Positions 27,122 to 35,114 of a stretch of 64,000 nt of DNA are shown piece by piece. Made by a program: the position numbers and the translations under genes. The notes under the pieces were generated by a model. It was not told the origin of the DNA. It searched no databases and saw only the letters and a program-made list of their open reading frames with translations. Each line of letters opens with the position of its first letter. The first letter of the stretch is position 1. The DNA comes from Candidatus Poribacteria bacterium. GTDB taxonomy: Bacteria > Abyssobacteria > SURF-5. The stretch spans positions 47,842 to 111,841 of the forward strand of contig JACRIR010000150.1 of the NCBI GenBank assembly GCA_016215705.1. Direction: 5' to 3'.

Positions 27122-28456
27122 ATGACAGGCTGGCGGAAATATTGGGATGAAAAAATAGAGACGATGCCCGGCGCCGAACTCGAAAAGTTGGAGAGCGCAA
27201 GATTGCGGAAGCAACTTTCCTACGTCTATGCGAAATCTCCTTTCTACAAGAAGAAGTTCGACGAGGCCGGAATAGATGTCGTCCGCATTGCATCGGTCAG
27301 GGACTTGCCACGGCTTCCCTTCACTACAAAGGACGACCTTCGGCAGACTCAGGCCGAGTTCGGGGGGCTCGGCGGACACCAGTGCGCGCCCATGCGCGAC
27401 ATCATCAGGATTCAGGGGACAAGCGGAACAACCGGCAAACCGCTCTTCATCGGGCTTACCCGCAACGACGCCCACTTGTGGCAGGAACTGTTCGCGCGAC
27501 ATGGATGGACCGGCGGACTCCGTCCCGACGACGTCATGATAAATCCGGCTGACTTCGGTCTGTTCATAGGAGGACTGAGTGAAAGTGTCGGCGCAGAGTA
27601 TCTTGGCGTGACCGTCATTCCTCTTCCGCTTGTGAGCGCAGGCATGCAGAAACTGCTCGATATCATGGTCGAGTTCAAACCCACAGTCCTGTTCTCGACG
27701 CCTTCAGCCACCATGTTCCTCGAGAAGATTGTTCGCGATATGCTCGGCAAACAACCGATCGAGATGGGATTCAAGAAAGGCTTCATGGCAGGCGAGACAC
27801 TGACCGAAGGGGACCGCAGACACATCGAATCGACGTGGGGGATCAAAGCGCGCAACTTCTACGGCATGGCTGATGTGGCAGCGGACATAGCCGCCGAATG
27901 CGATGAAGCCGCCGGAATGCACTATTGCGCTCAAGGGGCGGTCATAGCCGAACTGCTTGACCCTGTAAGCCTCGAGCCGATCGAAATGGCCGACGGCGTC
28001 GAAGGCGAAATCGTGTTCACCACGATCGACCGCGAGGCCACGCCGGTGATTCGCTATCGAATCCGCGATGTTGTGCGCGTGCATACCGGCGATTGCGCAT
28101 GCGGGCGCACCAGCTTCCGTTTTCGCGTAATCGGCAGAACCGACGACATGCTCAAGGTGAAAGGCGTGAATGTGTTCCCTGCCGCCGTCAAGAACGTCAT
28201 CGCCTCGTTCTCGCCCCGGACAACCGGCGAGATGCGCATCGTGCTCAGAAAACCCGGCCCTGCGGTCGGCGAGAACCTGCGCATAAAGGTCGAACATGGA
28301 TCCGGACTCTCGCCTGCTGAACTCGAAGACCTGAAGGAATCGCTGACACGCGCCATTCGCGAAAAGCTGGTCTTCAAGCCGGTAATCGAACTAGTACCGC
28401 CCGACACATTCCCGAAATCAGAATATAAGATCGAGTATTTCGAGAAGTTGTTTTGA
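27122..28456 (+). CDS. PaaK-like phenylacetate-CoA ligase family protein
   Basis: 444 residues, typical of the family. The adenylate-forming P-loop is IQGTSGTTGKPLFIGLT (about residues 97-113), and AARNFYGMADV-type and RYRIRDVVRVHTGDCACGR segments follow. The C-terminal GRTDDMLKVKGVNVFPAAV is diagnostic of PaaK. It would activate an aryl acid with CoA and ATP. The start ATG follows ggagcaagcat. It lies 16 bp after the acylase gene, so the two are probably one operon. Several PaaK-family members use substrates other than phenylacetate, so the acid is not certain. Confidence 0.88.
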   Translation: MTGWRKYWDEKIETMPGAELEKLESARLRKQLSYVYAKSPFYKKKFDEAGIDVVRIASVRDLPRLPFTTKDDLRQTQAEFGGLGGHQCAPMRDIIRIQGTSGTTGKPLFIGLTRNDAHLWQELFARHGWTGGLRPDDVMINPADFGLFIGGLSESVGAEYLGVTVIPLPLVSAGMQKLLDIMVEFKPTVLFSTPSATMFLEKIVRDMLGKQPIEMGFKKGFMAGETLTEGDRRHIESTWGIKARNFYGMADVAADIAAECDEAAGMHYCAQGAVIAELLDPVSLEPIEMADGVEGEIVFTTIDREATPVIRYRIRDVVRVHTGDCACGRTSFRFRVIGRTDDMLKVKGVNVFPAAVKNVIASFSPRTTGEMRIVLRKPGPAVGENLRIKVEHGSGLSPAELEDLKESLTRAIREKLVFKPVIELVPPDTFPKSEYKIEYFEKLF

Positions 28457-28596
28457 TCGCAATGGACGTAAAGTAACATATTCTGTGGCCTGAGACCTCT
28501 CTCTACGCCTTTGCGGTTCAGCTCGGTTTTGGTCCAAAACCTGGAATCCCAAATAAGGATATCTACAGTCAATAGCTCTCCTATGGGGGAATTATC

Positions 28597-29559
28597 ATGA
28601 GCGGAATTATTGACGTCTCGAGCACAGTGCCGACACCCGAATTCTTGTATGACGGCATTTTGCATATGCCGGAAATATATAGGGGCTATCTGCGTGTGTT
28701 TGCGCCTCCAGGCCTTCGGGCGGCGGGCTTCGGCCTGGAGAGAATCGAGCAAATACTCAAATCGATGACACAGGAGGACCTCATTGATTTTCTGTCCCAG
28801 CAGATGGATGGGTTTCCGCGCGATGTGGATGAATTCATCGCGGCGCTCGATTCCGCCGGAATACGAGCGTCGGCTCTCCACAATTTCGACGAGCAGACTA
28901 CCACGGGCGTAGAGCCGATTCCGAACGACAAGGTCGCGGAGATTACAAAGAAATACCCGGAAAGATTTATCGGCTTTGCCGGAATTGACCCGCACAAGGG
29001 AAAAGCGGCCATTGCAGAAATCGACAAGTGCATCAGAGAGCTTCGATTGAGCGGAGTCGCGTTGCGGCCGTTCATGCACGATATCTATGCAAACGATCAA
29101 AAATACTTCCCGATTTACGAACGATGCGAAGAACTCGGCGTGCCGATATGGATACACACGTCAATCAACTGGACAACGAAGAGGCGAATGGACTATGGTC
29201 GGCCGATATACCTGGATGACGTGTGCATCAGATACCCGGGATTGAAACTCATCGCCGGCCATGGCGGCTGGCCGTGGGTGAATGAGATGGTCGCGCTCGC
29301 ATGGAGGCATGATAATCTATACCTCGACATTTCGGCCCATCGCCCGAAATATCTTGCAACTCAAGGCAGCGGCTGGGAGATGCTGCTGCATTTCGGCAAT
29401 ACTACGATTCAGGACAAAGTGCTCTTCGGCTCCGATTGGCTCAATCTCGGCATGCACATCTCAAAGGTCCTGGAGGAAGTCCGCTCGCTTCCTTTAAAAC
29501 CGTCCGTGCTCGACAAATGGTTGCACGCGAACGCCGAGCGTGTATTTGGACCAAGCTGA
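28597..29559 (+). CDS. Amidohydrolase-2 family protein (TIM-barrel metal hydrolase/decarboxylase)
   Basis: 320 residues. Visible barrel motifs: FIGFAGIDPHKGKAAI, CEELGVPIWIHTSINW (metal His), LKLIAGHGGWPWVNEMVALA and the terminal DKVLFGSDWLNLG (catalytic Asp). These match the amidohydrolase-2 family (gamma-resorcylate decarboxylase/ACMSD type). The usual N-terminal HxH is not evident in the first residues (MSGIIDVSSTV), which is unusual. Its position after an acylase and a CoA ligase suggests degradation of an organic acid. A GGGGGA site lies just before the ATG. Confidence 0.82.
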   Translation: MSGIIDVSSTVPTPEFLYDGILHMPEIYRGYLRVFAPPGLRAAGFGLERIEQILKSMTQEDLIDFLSQQMDGFPRDVDEFIAALDSAGIRASALHNFDEQTTTGVEPIPNDKVAEITKKYPERFIGFAGIDPHKGKAAIAEIDKCIRELRLSGVALRPFMHDIYANDQKYFPIYERCEELGVPIWIHTSINWTTKRRMDYGRPIYLDDVCIRYPGLKLIAGHGGWPWVNEMVALAWRHDNLYLDISAHRPKYLATQGSGWEMLLHFGNTTIQDKVLFGSDWLNLGMHISKVLEEVRSLPLKPSVLDKWLHANAERVFGPS

Positions 29560-29612
29560 TCTCAAGTACTAGTGCAGCGTTTCTTAAATAACATGCGTTA
29601 GCTCGACGATGT

Positions 29613-29715
29613 CCCCCCCTTTGCAAAGGGGGGAGGGGGGATTTAAAACTCCTGTTTCCCAAGGACTTCTGTGACTTCTCAATCCCCCTTTGTCCCCCTT
29701 TTTCAAAGGGGGAGC
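29613..29715. repeat. Repeat element bounded by C-tract/G-tract palindromes
   Basis: The left end is a near-perfect palindrome, CCCCCCCTTTGCAAAGGGGG (from 29,613). The right end is a related copy, CCCCCTTTTTCAAAGGGGG (about 29,694-29,712), itself preceded by ATCCCCCTTTG. About 60 bp of unique sequence lies between them. It sits between two plus-strand genes and looks like a small dispersed non-coding element rather than a plain terminator, because no T-run follows. Confidence 0.55.
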
Positions 29716-29792
29716 ACTGCAATAAAATCTGGGAAGCGCTCTACTAGATGCTCTCAAGCTCAACAACCGGCTTATGCTCTGGATAAGTCATT

Positions 29793-30380
29793 ATGCTTAT
29801 AGAAATCCTATTGGTGCTGCTGATTATCGGCGTGCTTCTAGCGGGGCCCACCTTCGAGAGCATTTGGACGGCGATAGCGGTATACGGCGGAATCATTATG
29901 GGAATGATTCTTGCCCTTTGGTACTCAGGGCGGCTTTCGGGCGAAATTGCCGGTTTCCTGCTCGGTGGCTCGGCTGCCGGAAAAGCAAAGAAGACCTACG
30001 ATCTGGCGCAGAAATGCGAGGTCGAGCACAAATTCGAAGAAGCTGTCGCCTTGTACCGCAGCGCACTCGAAAGCGACAAGAAGAATCCGTCGCCGAGAAT
30101 CAGACTTGCCGATCTCTACTACAGGTTGGAGGATTACGACAATTGCATCAGATATATGCGCGAGGCGCTGACCTTGGCGGCAAGCATGAGCGAGAGCGAG
30201 CGTGTCTCATTGATGAACCGCCTCGCGGACGTGTACATGCAGCGGAAACAGGACACAGCAGCGGCCATTTCCATCCTTAAGAGAATCACCGAGGAATTCC
30301 CTAAGAGCAAACATGCCGTTTATGCGCGCGAACGCATGATACAGATAAGGGACGAGATCAGAAACGAAAACAAAGGCTGA
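29793..30380 (+). CDS. Membrane-anchored TPR-repeat protein, function unknown
   Basis: 195 residues. Two hydrophobic helices come first (LIEILLVLLIIGVLLAGP and IAVYGGIIMGMILALWYSG). About 130 residues of tetratricopeptide-like helices follow (KFEEAVALYRSALESDKKNPSPRIRLADLYYRLEDY, then RKQDTAAAISILKRITEEFPKS). The likely topology is an inner-membrane hairpin with a soluble TPR scaffold for protein contacts. No strong ribosome-binding site is seen. No specific family is recognised. Confidence 0.75.
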   Translation: MLIEILLVLLIIGVLLAGPTFESIWTAIAVYGGIIMGMILALWYSGRLSGEIAGFLLGGSAAGKAKKTYDLAQKCEVEHKFEEAVALYRSALESDKKNPSPRIRLADLYYRLEDYDNCIRYMREALTLAASMSESERVSLMNRLADVYMQRKQDTAAAISILKRITEEFPKSKHAVYARERMIQIRDEIRNENKG

Positions 30381-30512
30381 TTAGACCGCAAAGGCGCAAA
30401 GTGCGCAAAGAAGAAGGCGACGGAAATCCTTCTTTTGTTTCGTTCCTTTTGTCTCTGACCTTTGCGAACTTCGCGCTTCTGCGGTTCAATTATGTCCGCA
30501 TCGTTGATGTGG
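30381..30512. repeat. Inverted 'accgcaaaggcgcaaag' repeat
   Basis: ACCGCAAAGGCGCAAAGTGC (about 30,386) near the TPR gene stop is mirrored by CTTTGCG...CTTCGCGCTTCTGCGGTT about 75 bp later. Related half copies occur near 23,480 (CGCGTTATTGCGGTTA) and 28,510 (ACGCCTTTGCGGTTCAG). A dispersed intergenic repeat that could form a long hairpin in the transcript. Confidence 0.5.
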
Positions 30513-30518
30513 TATAAT
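30513..30518 (+). promoter_or_regulatory. Extended -10 promoter element before the acetyl-CoA-synthetase-like gene
   Basis: TGGTATAAT ends at 30,518, i.e. a consensus -10 box with the extended TGn. There is no clear -35 box (TTATGT at 17-bp spacing). The start codon is 51 bp downstream. Confidence 0.5.
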
Positions 30519-30568
30519 GTCCGCGTTTTGTATGGAGCGGCCGGATGGGACTACATGAGGAGAGAGCG

Positions 30569-32503
30569 ATGAAGAATATCATTTGGAAGCCATACGGAGA
30601 CTATAAGACCAAGAGTAACATCAAGCGTTTCATGCGGAAACACAAGATCAAGGACTATGACGAGCTCATCAAGAAATCAATAGCTGACACAGAATGGTTT
30701 TGGGATGCGGCGCTGAAGGACCTTGGTGTCGAATGGTACGAGCCCTACACAAAGGTGCTTGATGCCTCGGCCGGCTTCCCGTGGGCAAAGTGGTTCATCG
30801 GCGGCAAAATGAACATTGTCCACAACTGCCTCGATCGCCACGCTCTAGGTTGGCGTCGCAACAAGCTTGCAGTCATTTGGGAAGCCGATGACGGTTCGGT
30901 CCGCACCGTTTCTTACTGGCAGTTGTATAACGAGGTGAACCGGCTCGCAAATGCGCTCAAGAGCCTCGGCATCAAGAAGGGCGACGCCGTAGGCATCTAT
31001 ATGCCAATGGTGCCTGAGATAGTGACCGTGCTGATGGGCTGCCTGAAAATCGGCGCGGTCGCCATTCCGGTCTTTTCGGGTTTCGGCGCAACTGCGCTTG
31101 CGACACGCCTGGGCGACGCCGAAGCCAAGGTTCTGTTCACCGCCGACGGCTCGGCCCGCCGTGGCAAGTTGGTGCAGATAAAGAGAGAGGCGGACAAAGC
31201 CGTCGCAATGACCCCGAGCATCAAGAGCGTGGTAGTACTCAAGCGCATGGGAGTCGATATAGATTTCAAAGAAGGTCGCGACATATGGTGGCACGACCTC
31301 GTCCCGAAACAATCGTCGCAATGCGAGACCGAAAAGCTCGACGCCGAGGATTATTCACTCATCATCTACACTTCGGGCACAACCGGCAAACCGAAGGGAA
31401 CCGTGCACACGCACGCAGGCTGCATGGCGCAGATGGCGAAGGAATTGGGCTACTATTTCGACGTCAAGGAAGAGGACACCTTCTTTTGGGTGACCGACAT
31501 CGGCTGGATGATGGGCCCGTGGGAAATAATCGGTGTGCAGAACTTCGGCGGCACATATCTGATATTCGAGGGAGCGCCGGACTATCCGCAGCCGGACCGG
31601 CTGTGGGACGTGTGCGAGCGGCACGGAGTGACCATCCTCGGCATCTCACCAACCGCAATCAGGCTGCTCATGCGTTCGGGAGTCGATTGGGTGAAGAAAC
31701 ATGACCTCTCGAAGATCAGGATTCTCGGCTCGACCGGAGAGCCGTGGGACCCTGAATCGTACCAGTGGTTCTTCGAGCACGTCGGCGGCAAGCGGTGTCC
31801 AATCATCAATATTTCGGGTGGCACGGAAATCGTCGGCTGCCTGATGGCGCCCCTCCCCATCGCAAGTTTGAAGCCATGTACACTCCGCGGCCCGGGACTC
31901 GCGATGGATATTGACGTATACGATGAGGACGGCAAGCCCATTCGCGGAGGCATCGGCCATCTTGTGTGCAAGAAGCCGGCGCCCTCGATGACCAAGGGAT
32001 TCCTTAAAGACCCGGACCGCTACATCTCAACCTACTTCTCTCGCTGGCCGAACATATGGTATCACGGCGACTGGGCGCACGTCGATGAGGACGGCTATTG
32101 GTTCCTGCACGGACGCGCCGACGACACTATCAAGGTATCGGGCCGGCGAACGGGCCCTGCGGAAATCGAGGCGGCCCTGATCGAGCACCCTGCCGTCTCC
32201 GAAGCGGCTGCCATCGGGGTCCCGCACGAAATAAAAGGCGAGGGTGTCGTCTGCTTCGTTGTGCTGCACCCTGCCCACCAGCCAAGCGAGGAGTTACGCA
32301 ACGAGCTGAAGGAGCAAGTAGTCAAAATCATGGGGAAGACGCTGCGGCCGGAAGACCTGCGGTTCGTTACAGCGCTCCCCAAAACACGCTCGGCCAAGAT
32401 AGTGCGCGGGGTCATACGAAAGAAATGGCTCGGTCAGGACGTCGGCGATATCGCATCGGTTGAGAACACGGATGCAATCGAAGAGATAGCGCGCGCGAAA
32501 TGA
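30569..32503 (+). CDS. Acetyl-CoA synthetase-like AMP-forming acyl-CoA ligase
   Basis: About 644 residues from the ATG at 30,569, with GGAGAG before it; an in-frame start 24 bp upstream lacks support. The ACS-type N-terminal segment is FWDAALKDLGVEWYEPYTKVLD. The P-loop is IIYTSGTTGKPKGTVHTHAG (about residues 264-283). Then come VTDIGWMMGPWEIIG, NISGGTEIVG, and the hinge and CoA region GYWFLHGRADDTIKVSGRRTGPAEIE. The C-terminal lysine lies in KTRSAKIVRGVIRKKW, the usual acetylation-control site. The substrate is a short acid, acetate or propionate being most likely, but this is not proven. Confidence 0.88.
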   Translation: MKNIIWKPYGDYKTKSNIKRFMRKHKIKDYDELIKKSIADTEWFWDAALKDLGVEWYEPYTKVLDASAGFPWAKWFIGGKMNIVHNCLDRHALGWRRNKLAVIWEADDGSVRTVSYWQLYNEVNRLANALKSLGIKKGDAVGIYMPMVPEIVTVLMGCLKIGAVAIPVFSGFGATALATRLGDAEAKVLFTADGSARRGKLVQIKREADKAVAMTPSIKSVVVLKRMGVDIDFKEGRDIWWHDLVPKQSSQCETEKLDAEDYSLIIYTSGTTGKPKGTVHTHAGCMAQMAKELGYYFDVKEEDTFFWVTDIGWMMGPWEIIGVQNFGGTYLIFEGAPDYPQPDRLWDVCERHGVTILGISPTAIRLLMRSGVDWVKKHDLSKIRILGSTGEPWDPESYQWFFEHVGGKRCPIINISGGTEIVGCLMAPLPIASLKPCTLRGPGLAMDIDVYDEDGKPIRGGIGHLVCKKPAPSMTKGFLKDPDRYISTYFSRWPNIWYHGDWAHVDEDGYWFLHGRADDTIKVSGRRTGPAEIEAALIEHPAVSEAAAIGVPHEIKGEGVVCFVVLHPAHQPSEELRNELKEQVVKIMGKTLRPEDLRFVTALPKTRSAKIVRGVIRKKWLGQDVGDIASVENTDAIEEIARAK

Positions 32504-32561
32504 GGAAGCTTTACTTCGCGGAGAGTATCCCAGCGGGGATGACGCCGACCGAATTTTCGCC

Positions 32562-32590
32562 TTGACCCACGCGGGAAAACGCAGTATAAT
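32562..32590 (+). promoter_or_regulatory. Near-consensus sigma-70 promoter with no gene behind it
   Basis: TTGACC (32,562-32,567), 17 bp, TATAAT (32,585-32,590). Transcription would start near 32,597 and run into two hairpins, the second with a T-rich tail, giving a roughly 90-nt RNA. See the ncRNA entry. Confidence 0.65.
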
Positions 32591-32596
32591 AAAAAT

Positions 32597-32689
32597 TGAA
32601 AGCTCCGGACAGGGACATACCCGCAAATTGGGTTTGTCCCTGTTCTCCCGGACATTCCGCCGTACCAAAAAACGGCGGTATTTTGTTAA
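32597..32689 (+). ncRNA. Candidate short structured RNA (promoter, hairpin, terminator)
   Basis: Downstream of the promoter, ACAGGGACA (32,609-32,617) pairs perfectly with TGTCCCTGT (32,635-32,643), with an inner ACCC/GGGT. Then CCGCCGT (32,657-32,663) pairs with ACGGCGG (32,672-32,678), followed by TATTTTGTT. No ORF of note is inside. The first hairpin resembles one at 50,925-50,952 (GGACAGACC/GGTCTGTCC followed by 'ctattctctcc'), so it may be a dispersed palindrome instead of a dedicated RNA gene. No known family is recognised. Confidence 0.35.
32657..32687 (+). terminator. Rho-independent-terminator-like hairpin
   Basis: A perfect 7-bp GC-rich stem (CCGCCGT / ACGGCGG) with an 8-base loop, followed by TATTTTGTT. 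It lies about 150 bp after the acetyl-CoA-synthetase-like gene and at the end of the candidate short RNA, so it could end either transcript. Confidence 0.6.
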
Positions 32690-32805
32690 TGTCTCCCGGA
32701 AAATGGGGCAGAAACCTGGTCTTGTTATTTCTCCTTTGATGCCGGAAGCATTGTGAAAATCCTCCCTACCCCCATTGTAAAAGGGGGACAAGAGAAGCTT
32801 TTTGC

Positions 32806-32863
32806 GGAGAGGGTAATAAGAGATCAGAGTTTCAGGAGAGGGTAATGAGAGATTAGGGTTTCA
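32806..32863. repeat. 29-bp tandem duplication (two units)
   Basis: Two adjacent units (32,806-32,834 and 32,835-32,863) begin GGAGAGGGTAATAAGAGATC and GGAGAGGGTAATGAGAGATT and both end in GTTTCA. They differ at three positions. It is a local duplication in non-coding DNA with no evident function. Confidence 0.75.
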
Positions 32864-33064
32864 ACACTGGAATAATATATGGAAGACCCTGGCAGTACAA
32901 GCCGAAAATATGCAGACGCAAATCTGCACGAAAGAACATTCCGATACTCTGGATCCGTTGCCGCTGCTTCGGCCAACCCGATGAATATTTGTCGAGTGGC
33001 CGCGGCCTGAGGCGCCCTGATTCGCCTCCGGCGGCAAGCGATACGATCCTGCCGGAGGTGAATA

Positions 33065-34444
33065 GTGAAGAATATCCTTCTTGTTCCGGAACTCCGCGAG
33101 CTCCTTGCGGAAAACAACCCCCAGAACCTGCGTGAGTTCTGCGAGTCATCCCACCCTGCCGACATCGCCGAGTTTCTTAGCGCGCTGGAACCGGATGAGA
33201 TTGGCCGCGTGCTTTCCTGCGCTGACCCGCGCATACGGGTCGCTATCTTCCCTTACTTCGATATCGACGTCCAGTTGGGGCTCGCCGAGAGAATGCGTCG
33301 CGCAGAACTCGTCGAACTCGTCTCGAACATGTCCTCGGACGAGCGTGTCGACTTCATAAAGAAGTTGCCCGAGGAAGAAATACAACTGCTGATGCCCGGC
33401 ATCGCTCAGGCCGAGCGTGAAGACATCCGAAAACTTGCCTCGCACCCGGAAGGCACGGCAGGCGCCGTCATGTCATCGGATTACGCCACGCTGTCAGCCG
33501 GACTCACGGTTCAAGAGGCAATCGAGAAGCTCCGACTCGAAGCGCCCGACAAAGAGACCATCTACTATGCGTACGTCATTGACGACCAGCGTAAGCTCAT
33601 AGGCATCGTTTCCTTGAAGGACCTTATCCTCGCCAGGCCGAACCAACGCATGGCCGACATCATGCATCCGGAGCCGATCTACGCTCGAGTCGACGAAGAC
33701 CAGGAAGAAGTGGCCCGCAAGATTGCGAAATACGACCTTATTGCCATTCCGGTCATAAACGGAGGAGGAGGGCTGGTTGGCATTGTCACACATGATGATG
33801 CGATGGACATATTGCGGGTTGAGCAGACAGAGGACCTGGAAAAATTCATGGGCTTGACCGGCGCCGTCAGGGAGGAAGACTATCTCTCTGTGCCCATATT
33901 CACCCACTATCGAAGAAGAGTCATCTGGCTGGCCACGCTCGCCATGTTGGAGCTGATTTCGGGCACAATACTTCATGTATACGAACACGTGCTTACCAGC
34001 GTATTCATTCTGGCTCTTTACATGCCTATGCTAGCGGGCTCAGGCGGCAATTCGGGTTCTCAGTCGGCCACGGTCGTGGTGCGGGCTCTTGCGCTCCAGC
34101 AAGTAAGGTCCGGCGATGTCCTCCGTGTCCTGTGGAGAGAACTGAGAGTCGGACTCCTTTTGAGTATGACTCTGATGCTGGTCTCCACCGGCAGAATTAT
34201 TCTCCTGGGACGTGAAACCGCGCTCCTGGGAGGATTCTCGTTGTCCCATATAGGAGCCGTTGTCGCGACGGCCCTTGGGTTGCAGGTAGTGAGTTCGACG
34301 CTTTTCGGATCGTTGCTGCCGCTGATTGCGGCAAAAGTGAAACTTGATCCGGCAGTAGTGGCCAGCCCCTTGCTGGCAAGCATGGTGGACATAACCGGGC
34401 TGCTGATTTATTTTAATACTGCGAGGTTGATGCTGGGAGTCTGA
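33065..34444 (+). CDS. mgtE: Magnesium transporter MgtE
   Basis: 459 residues, standard length. The N-terminal superhelical domain (about 1-125) contains HPADIAEFLSALEPDE. Two CBS domains (about 130-255) follow with EGTAGAVMSSDYATL and DLIAIPVINGGGGLVGIVTHDDAMDIL. Five membrane helices fill the C-terminal 180 residues, including YMPMLAGSGGNSGSQSATVVVRAL, the MgtE pore signature. It is a gated Mg2+ channel in the inner membrane. The start is GTG at 33,065 behind a very strong GGAGGTG (33,054-33,060). Confidence 0.96.
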   Translation: MKNILLVPELRELLAENNPQNLREFCESSHPADIAEFLSALEPDEIGRVLSCADPRIRVAIFPYFDIDVQLGLAERMRRAELVELVSNMSSDERVDFIKKLPEEEIQLLMPGIAQAEREDIRKLASHPEGTAGAVMSSDYATLSAGLTVQEAIEKLRLEAPDKETIYYAYVIDDQRKLIGIVSLKDLILARPNQRMADIMHPEPIYARVDEDQEEVARKIAKYDLIAIPVINGGGGLVGIVTHDDAMDILRVEQTEDLEKFMGLTGAVREEDYLSVPIFTHYRRRVIWLATLAMLELISGTILHVYEHVLTSVFILALYMPMLAGSGGNSGSQSATVVVRALALQQVRSGDVLRVLWRELRVGLLLSMTLMLVSTGRIILLGRETALLGGFSLSHIGAVVATALGLQVVSSTLFGSLLPLIAAKVKLDPAVVASPLLASMVDITGLLIYFNTARLMLGV

Positions 34445-34506
34445 TCAGTCTCCGAGCAGACCATGTGCCTATGGAAACTTCCGGCTTCCCTCATGGTGAG
34501 CGGGCT

Positions 34507-34538
34507 GGAATTGTGCAAATAAATTCGCGCCCACAAAA
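34507..34538. repeat. 32-bp dispersed repeat, copy 2
   Basis: GGAATTGTGCAAATAAATTC, then GCGCCCACAAAA. It matches 28 of 32 positions of the copy at 4,178-4,209. A partial inverted copy (GGTGCGAATTTG) lies 45 bp further at 34,582-34,593. Confidence 0.6.
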
Positions 34539-34667
34539 ACCGATTCCTGCCTTCAACGGATATTTCAACGCGATACTTTGGGGTGCGAATTTGCTCGCGT
34601 ATCGAATTCTGCCCGGACAGCCTCTCTTGATGCGAGTTTACTTGCACAATTCAATGAACGATTCTGT

Positions 34668-34673
34668 TATAAT
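34668..34673 (+). promoter_or_regulatory. -10 element directly before acpS (possible leaderless mRNA)
   Basis: TATAAT ends seven bases before the ATG at 34,680, so transcription would start at or next to the start codon. TTGCAC at 34,642-34,647 could be a distant -35 (20-bp spacing). No ribosome-binding site lies between -10 and ATG. Confidence 0.45.
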
Positions 34674-34679
34674 TCTAAT

Positions 34680-35057
34680 ATGTCACTTATAGGCACCGGC
34701 ATAGACATAGTTGAAGTGGAACGAATTGAGAAGATGCTCTCTCGTCGGAAAGAGAAATTTCTGGGCCGCGTATTCACAACGGCGGAGACAGATTACTGCA
34801 TGAAAAAGGCCCGGCCGGCCGTGCATCTCGCGGCGAGGTTCGCTGCAAAAGAAGCCGTCGCCAAAGCCCTCGGGACAGGTTTTACAAAAGGTATCCAGAT
34901 GCAGGATATCGAAATTGTCGCCGCCGACAACGCTCCGCCTTCCGTCAAACTCCACGGCACAGCCGCCAGAAGATACGAAACCATCGGGGCCTCCGGGATT
35001 CTCCTTTCCCTTTCCCACACCGGCCAATACGCTCTCGCGCACGCCGATATTTTTTGA
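34680..35057 (+). CDS. acpS: Holo-[acyl-carrier-protein] synthase
   Basis: 125 residues from the ATG at 34,680; the frame opens earlier but the extension is unsupported. The family motifs are IGTGIDIVEVERIEKML (metal-binding Asp) and HLAARFAAKEAVAKALGTG (catalytic Glu, KEA), then LLSLSHTGQYALA. It transfers phosphopantetheine from CoA to acyl carrier protein, essential for fatty acid and lipid A synthesis. It forms cytosolic trimers. It appears to have its own promoter and no ribosome-binding site. Confidence 0.94.
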   Translation: MSLIGTGIDIVEVERIEKMLSRRKEKFLGRVFTTAETDYCMKKARPAVHLAARFAAKEAVAKALGTGFTKGIQMQDIEIVAADNAPPSVKLHGTAARRYETIGASGILLSLSHTGQYALAHADIF

Positions 35058-35079
35058 CTGGCCAGACAGACAAAAAAAC

Positions 35080-35108
35080 TTGACAACATGCCTGATAGTT
35101 TATATAAT
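35080..35108 (+). promoter_or_regulatory. Perfect-consensus sigma-70 promoter
   Basis: TTGACA (35,080-35,085), 17 bp, TATAAT (35,103-35,108): both hexamers and the spacing are exact consensus, as is typical of stable RNA genes. What follows is non-coding and rich in inverted repeats. Confidence 0.75.
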
Positions 35109-35114
35109 CGCCAC

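Larger units (their letters stand above)
32504..33064. other. Gene-free stretch upstream of mgtE with promoter, hairpins and a 29-bp tandem repeat
   Basis: About 560 bp without a convincing gene. It contains a near-consensus promoter (32,562-32,590), a long hairpin (32,609-32,643), a terminator-like hairpin (32,657-32,687), another 'ccccattgtaaaaggggg' repeat half (about 32,770) and a 29-bp direct duplication (32,806-32,863). I looked for a magnesium-sensing M-box leader, as mgtE follows, and did not see its conserved blocks. Confidence 0.5.

Noticed and set aside
28054..29157. 367-codon minus-strand ORF across the PaaK-like and amidohydrolase genes
   Set aside because: It spans two genes and an intergenic gap antisense and shows no recognisable domain.
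32604..33060. Magnesium-sensing M-box riboswitch before mgtE
   Set aside because: The conserved M-box blocks are not visible; only generic hairpins and a tandem repeat were found.
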